Shown here one piece after another: positions 6,668 through 9,310 of a DNA stretch of 9,310 nucleotides; position 1 is the stretch's first letter; the number at the start of each line of letters is the position of its first letter. The notes under the pieces are model-generated. The model saw nothing but the letters and a program-made list of their open reading frames with translations, had not been told where the DNA came from and searched no databases. The stretch spans positions 1 to 9,310 of the forward strand of contig JAUWOI010000140.1 in NCBI GenBank assembly GCA_030612185.1, given 5' to 3'. Source of the stretch: Anaerolineae bacterium (GTDB lineage Bacteria; Chloroflexota; Anaerolineae; B4-G1). A program made the position numbers and the translations under genes.

Positions 6668-6985
6668 CTACGCGGATGTGGTCAAAGGCGATCTTCTCGG
6701 GCAATTCTCCGGGGGCGCGCCATCGAAGGATTGCCTCTGTGCGATCAACGCTAGTTTTCGTGTCCTGGGTAGCCGCCGGAAGCGTGCCTCGGCTCGTTGC
6801 GCTGCCCCCTGGCTGGGGAAGCACCAGGCGGCAAGGAGCGTCACGGGGCGGCGACCCGCCGTGTAACGCGCCCCCCGGCCAGCGTTGTGCTCGGCCACGC
6901 GCCGTGTCAGGTCGGTGGTGACGCCGGTATAGAGCGTCCCGTCGGCACAGCGCAGAGAGTAAAGAAGCCAGGTCCGTGTCCCCAT
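6668..6985 (-). CDS. GIY-YIG domain protein, YhbQ/UPF0213-like
   Basis: The 105-residue product is a single-domain GIY-YIG nuclease-fold protein. Tyr9 (LLYSLRC) and Tyr19 (LYTGVTTDLTRR) correspond to the two signature tyrosines. Arg28 or Arg29 is the conserved catalytic arginine, and Glu66 (QRAEARFRRL) is the metal-binding glutamate. The AEHNAGRGARYTAGRRPVTL block is typical of the YhbQ group. These small proteins are widespread and some have DNA nuclease activity, but their cellular role is poorly defined. No Shine-Dalgarno precedes the ATG at 6985. The promoter candidate ends 11 bases upstream, so the mRNA may be nearly leaderless. It is probably unrelated in function to the sugar genes downstream. 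Confidence 0.88.
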   Translation of the reverse strand: MGTRTWLLYSLRCADGTLYTGVTTDLTRRVAEHNAGRGARYTAGRRPVTLLAAWCFPSQGAAQRAEARFRRLPRTRKLALIAQRQSFDGAPPENCPRRSPLTTSA

Positions 6986-6996
6986 AGTGATCGTTG

Positions 6997-7025
6997 ACTA
7001 TATTCTAGCACACTTTCTCACTCAA
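6997..7025 (-). promoter_or_regulatory. Sigma70 promoter candidate for the GIY-YIG gene
   Basis: On the minus strand TTGAGT (7025-7020) and TATAGT (7002-6997) are 17 bp apart, matching four and five of six consensus bases. An overlapping alternative -10, TGCTAGAAT, has the extended TG motif. The start site would fall within a few bases of the ATG at 6985, implying a very short leader. Confidence 0.55.
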
Positions 7026-7075
7026 GGGAAAATCCCGCCCGGGCGTTCGGAAAACGGTGCAGCAGGAACGGGCAA

Positions 7076-7097
7076 CTGTAACCAATCTGTAACGCAT
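7076..7097 (+). promoter_or_regulatory. 11-bp direct repeat, possible PhoB/OmpR-type site
   Basis: CTGTAACCAAT is followed directly by CTGTAACGCAT, two 11-bp direct repeats sharing CTGTAAC. Head-to-tail 11-bp repeats beginning CTGT are the form of Pho boxes bound by PhoB-like winged-helix regulators. The site lies 29 bp upstream of the response-regulator -10 box, further than in classical Pho promoters, so an activator role is only a suggestion. Confidence 0.3.
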
Positions 7098-7123
7098 CAG
7101 GCCTGGTATAGTCATTTGGAAAC

Positions 7124-7132
7124 TGATATAAT
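7124..7132 (+). promoter_or_regulatory. Extended -10 promoter of the two-component operon
   Basis: TGATATAAT combines a perfect TATAAT (7127-7132) with the extended TG motif. No good -35 hexamer lies 16-18 bp upstream, which is usual for extended -10 promoters or those needing an activator. Transcription would start near 7139, inside the octamer array, about 105 nt before the first gene. Confidence 0.6.
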
Positions 7133-7133
7133 A

Positions 7134-7199
7134 AAGTGTGCAAGTACGCAAGTGTGCAAGTGTGCAAAGTATGCAAGTGTGCAGAGTATGCAAGTGTTG
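7134..7199. repeat. Octamer tandem array in the response-regulator leader
   Basis: About eight units of AAGTGTGC and variants follow each other: AAGTGTGC, AAGTACGC, AAGTGTGC, AAGTGTGC, AAGTATGC, AAGTGTGC, AGAGTATGC and AAGTGTTG, with one extra A at 7166. The array begins two bases after the -10 box and would form the 5' part of the mRNA. An open reading frame through it gives a Cys/Lys/Val-rich low-complexity string that is probably not translated. Confidence 0.88.
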
Positions 7200-7243
7200 G
7201 CCTGTTACAGGCGCAGCGTCAGGCACAGGGAGAACAGAGAGAG

Positions 7244-7633
7244 ATGGAATTGATGACCAACGTGCGCGTTCTATATATCGAAGACAACGCCGAGAATCGG
7301 CTACTGGTCAGGCGCGTGCTGGAGGCGGAGGGTTGTTCCGTCCTGGAAGCGGCCGATGGTTCCTCTGGATTGGAAGTGGCCGCTCAGACACGGCCAGATC
7401 TGATCCTGCTGGACATCAATCTCCCAGAGATAGATGGATATGACCTGGCCAGACGCTTTCGCGACATGCCCAGCCTACAACATGTGCCCATCCTGGCCAT
7501 CACGGCCAACGTGATGAAGGGGGATCGGGAACGCACGCTGGCGGCAGGTTGCGATGGGTACATCCAGAAGCCTATTGACGTAGACCGTCTGCCGGAGCAG
7601 GTCAGGGCTACGCTGCGGAGAAACCACACGTAG
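7244..7633 (+). CDS. Single-domain response regulator (CheY-like receiver)
   Basis: The 129-residue product is a stand-alone receiver domain with all expected residues: the acidic pair Glu13-Asp14 (YIEDN), phospho-acceptor Asp57 (LILLDINLPEIDGYD), Thr87 (AITAN) and Lys109 (YIQKPID). There is no output domain, so it probably acts as a phosphate shuttle or by protein-protein contact in the cytoplasm. I chose the ATG at 7244, with AGGGAG upstream; ATG 7253 is also possible. The frame extends back to 7136 through the octamer array, but that part resembles no receiver sequence. A second regulator follows after 13 bp and a membrane sensor after that, so the three genes probably form one phosphorelay operon. 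Confidence 0.92.
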   Translation: MELMTNVRVLYIEDNAENRLLVRRVLEAEGCSVLEAADGSSGLEVAAQTRPDLILLDINLPEIDGYDLARRFRDMPSLQHVPILAITANVMKGDRERTLAAGCDGYIQKPIDVDRLPEQVRATLRRNHT

Positions 7634-7646
7634 GGGCTACTATGCT

Positions 7647-8057
7647 ATGGGTGTACAACCGCAAGACGCCACAATCCTTGTAGTCGAAGATGATTTCCAG
7701 AGTTTCGTGCTTGTCATACGTTTGCTGGCCTACCTGGGCGTGAAGAAGTGCGAATGGAAAGCCTCGGGCTGGCAGGTGTTGGAGTTCGCGGAGACACTAC
7801 CGTACATTGACTTGATTCTGATGGACATCTTTCTGCCGGAGGAGGACGGCTACCAGGCGCTGGGCAGACTGCGCGCCCACCCGCGCTTCAAGGACACCCT
7901 CATCGTCGCTATGACCGCTGATGTCTCCACCGAAAACATGGAGCGTGCCCGCAGCGCCGGTTTCGATGGCTTCATCGGCAAGCCACTCGACCCGGACCGG
8001 TTCCCCGGCCAGATCCGCCGCATTTTGCAGGGAGCGGCAGTCTGGGAACCGGAGTGA
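7647..8057 (+). CDS. Second single-domain response regulator (CheY-like receiver)
   Basis: The 136-residue product is again a lone receiver domain. The acidic cluster is Glu14-Asp15-Asp16 (VVEDD), the phospho-acceptor Asp60 (LILMDIFLPEEDGY), the switch Thr90 (AMTAD) and the conserved Lys112 (GFIGKPLD). Although adjacent to the previous gene, it is clearly diverged from it, most of all in the helices around residues 17-50 (for example FQSFVLVIRLLAYLGVKKCEW), so the pair is not a recent duplication. The ATG at 7647 is weakly supported by GGGG about ten bases upstream. The gene starts 13 bp after the first regulator and ends 22 bp before the sensor gene. Confidence 0.92.
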   Translation: MGVQPQDATILVVEDDFQSFVLVIRLLAYLGVKKCEWKASGWQVLEFAETLPYIDLILMDIFLPEEDGYQALGRLRAHPRFKDTLIVAMTADVSTENMERARSAGFDGFIGKPLDPDRFPGQIRRILQGAAVWEPE

Positions 8058-8079
8058 TCCGGGTAGTGGGGGTGGATGA

Positions 8080-9310
8080 ATGGCCATGTCGTCGCTAGGC
8101 TCGACAGAACAGGTTCGGCTCCCGACCATCGGGATGCGCGGGGGGTTGGGTAGAACTCTGTTGACCGCCTTCTTGATCCTGGCAATCTTGCCACTGAGCG
8201 CCGTCAGTTGGTATGCCATCACGCGCGAGCGGCGCGACGTCCAACGTGAAGTCGTTGCCAAACTGTCCTTCGTCGCCACAATGATGGAAACGCAGGTCCG
8301 CCAGTGGGTCGCAGGTCGTGTTTCAGGTCTGGCGCTTCTGGCGAACCTGCCCGCCACTCGAGAAAACGTAAGCGTCCTGACCGTCACCGACACCCACCCT
8401 TCGACAGGCTCCCCTCGACTACGCTCGGGGCAGGCAGGGCAGGCTCCTTCGACAGCCCTTCAATCAAGCTCAGGACAAGGCTCAGGGTATAACACCAGCA
8501 CCGCTCGTGACACGCTGCGTACCCAGTTACGCGCCGTGCTGGAACAAGACTCTTCCTTTCGCCGTCTGGACGTGCTTGATAACAAAGGCCGGATGTTGGT
8601 TTCCACTGACCGTTCGGCTGAGCGCTCACGGCGAGGCTCGCAGGCCGAGGACTCTCTGATAGAACAGACACTCACGCTTGAACCTGAACAAGTCTCCAGC
8701 CTTCAGTTCATCACACTCGATCCAACCGCCGACGTGGGACTGGTGGTCGTCCAGCGCATCACTGGCCAGGACGGCGAGATGCTCGGACTGCTAGTTGGCT
8801 GGCTCAATCTGAGCAATCTGGCCCAGACCCTGCAGGCGGTGATTGAACTGGGTGAGACGGGGGAGATATATCTAGTAGATGCCAGTGGGATGGCGTTACC
8901 CCAGGGGCAGGTGGTGGCCAGTCCGGCCATCGAAGCCGCTCTGGCTGGCGAGGATGGGGAGGGGCTCCACGACAACTACATCGGCGTCCCGATTATCGGG
9001 GTCTATCGCTGGATGCCTGGACTAGGGCTGGCGCTGGTGGCGGAGCAGGCGCAAGGGGAGGCCTGCGCCACGACCGACAAGGTCGCCGCTGCCGTTATTG
9101 GGGCTACGGTGGTGGTGGCGCTCGCCACCGCGGTCATTGCTGCGGGTGGGACGCGGCAAATCACGCGCCCGGTCGTGCAACTAACTGAGTCGGCGCTCTG
9201 CATCGCTGAGGGGGACCTGGATCAGCGCGTGCCTGTCACGTTGCGTGATGAGATTGGCATCCTGGCTTACGTGTTCAACCGCATGGCGGCGGAACTGAAG
9301 CCCCTGTACG
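8080..9310 (+). CDS. Membrane sensor with Cache-like and HAMP domains, probable histidine kinase, N-terminal part
   Basis: The gene begins at ATG 8080 (ATG 8086 is an alternative) and runs off the window after 410 residues. TM1 spans about residues 24-47. A large extracellular region follows, with double-Cache-like features: FRRLDVLDNKGRMLVSTD, then IYLVDASGMALP, then GVYRWMPGLGLALVAEQ. TM2 lies at about 334-354. A HAMP domain follows at about 356-408, with the conserved Pro (ITRPVVQL) and the EGDLDQRVP and DEIGILAYVFNRMA segments. The catalytic part lies outside the window. The two response regulators just upstream make a histidine kinase most likely; a chemoreceptor or cyclase is possible. 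A palindromic repeat cluster encodes residues 106-136, in the first part of the extracellular domain, without breaking the frame. Confidence 0.85.
   Translation, partial: MAMSSLGSTEQVRLPTIGMRGGLGRTLLTAFLILAILPLSAVSWYAITRERRDVQREVVAKLSFVATMMETQVRQWVAGRVSGLALLANLPATRENVSVLTVTDTHPSTGSPRLRSGQAGQAPSTALQSSSGQGSGYNTSTARDTLRTQLRAVLEQDSSFRRLDVLDNKGRMLVSTDRSAERSRRGSQAEDSLIEQTLTLEPEQVSSLQFITLDPTADVGLVVVQRITGQDGEMLGLLVGWLNLSNLAQTLQAVIELGETGEIYLVDASGMALPQGQVVASPAIEAALAGEDGEGLHDNYIGVPIIGVYRWMPGLGLALVAEQAQGEACATTDKVAAAVIGATVVVALATAVIAAGGTRQITRPVVQLTESALCIAEGDLDQRVPVTLRDEIGILAYVFNRMAAELKPLY
8396..8487. repeat. Palindromic GC-rich repeat cluster inside the sensor gene
   Basis: The cluster contains CCCTTCGACAGGCTC, a variant CCCCTCGACTACGCTCGGGG, GCAGGCAGGGCAGGC, CTCCTTCGACAG and CAAGCTCAGGACAAGGCTCAGGG. 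It is clearly the same family as the cluster at 2735-2808, but more fragmented. Here the gene reads the opposite strand of the repeat, giving a Ser/Gly/Gln-rich stretch (PSTGSPRLRSGQAGQ and onward). It remains open and in frame. Confidence 0.82.

Noticed and set aside
6594..6824. N-terminal extension of the DUF624 protein
   Set aside because: It overlaps the GIY-YIG gene, shows no similarity to the family, and a strong ribosome binding site precedes the internal ATG at 6593.
7036..7045. CGCCCGGGCG palindrome in the divergent intergenic region
   Set aside because: It is a 10-bp self-complementary GC run with no loop, no U-tract and no partner site; at this GC content it can occur by chance.
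7134..7199. Possible CRISPR array
   Set aside because: The units are only 8 bases long and contiguous, with no spacers and no cas genes nearby.
7136..7243. N-terminal extension of the first response regulator through the octamer array
   Set aside because: The extension would use a GTG within the promoter's initiation region and encode a low-complexity Cys/Lys/Val string. The receiver domain starts naturally just after the ATG at 7244.

Overview
The window looks like chromosomal DNA from a GC-rich, free-living bacterium, most likely a member of the Chloroflexota (Anaerolineae or Caldilineae type). This rests on inference: the Pro/Thr/Glu-rich linker after the lipoprotein cysteine, the mix of sugar-uptake and glycosidic phosphorylase genes, and the many short palindromic and tandem repeats, some translated inside genes. 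No rRNA, tRNA, CRISPR array, transposase or phage gene is visible.

Minus-strand block (6985 down to 1). In order of transcription it holds a small GIY-YIG protein (6985-6668), a DUF624/YesL-like membrane protein (6593-5943), a GT4 glycosyltransferase resembling sucrose-phosphate synthase (5921-4566), a LacI-family repressor (4425-3388), a GH65 glycosidic phosphorylase (3319-1046) and the first 245 residues of a family 5 solute-binding lipoprotein (735-1, running off the window). The LacI gene has its own promoter with exact sigma70 consensus hexamers (TTGACA, 17 bp, TATAAT). A 27-bp tandem operator follows the -10 directly and a third operator touches the start codon. A second promoter candidate overlaps the GH65 stop codon and would drive the binding protein through a leader of about 280 nt. 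Together these genes suggest a repressor-controlled system for importing an alpha-linked gluco-disaccharide or oligosaccharide and cleaving it with phosphate.

Plus-strand block (7124 to the end). An extended -10 promoter and a leader made of octamer repeats precede two single-domain response regulators (7244-7633, 7647-8057) and the N-terminal 410 residues of a membrane sensor with a Cache-like extracellular region and a HAMP domain (8080-9310, running off the window). This is probably a phosphorelay operon. A promoter for the divergent GIY-YIG gene lies in the shared intergenic region.

The most notable feature is repeat invasion. Two GC-rich palindromic repeat clusters sit in frame inside GH65 and inside the sensor, a heptamer array is translated inside the glycosyltransferase, and two further short tandem arrays fill the GH65 upstream region and the response-regulator leader. 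I see no clearly new defence or mobile system. The tightly operator-packed repressor promoter and the in-frame repeats are the points most worth following.
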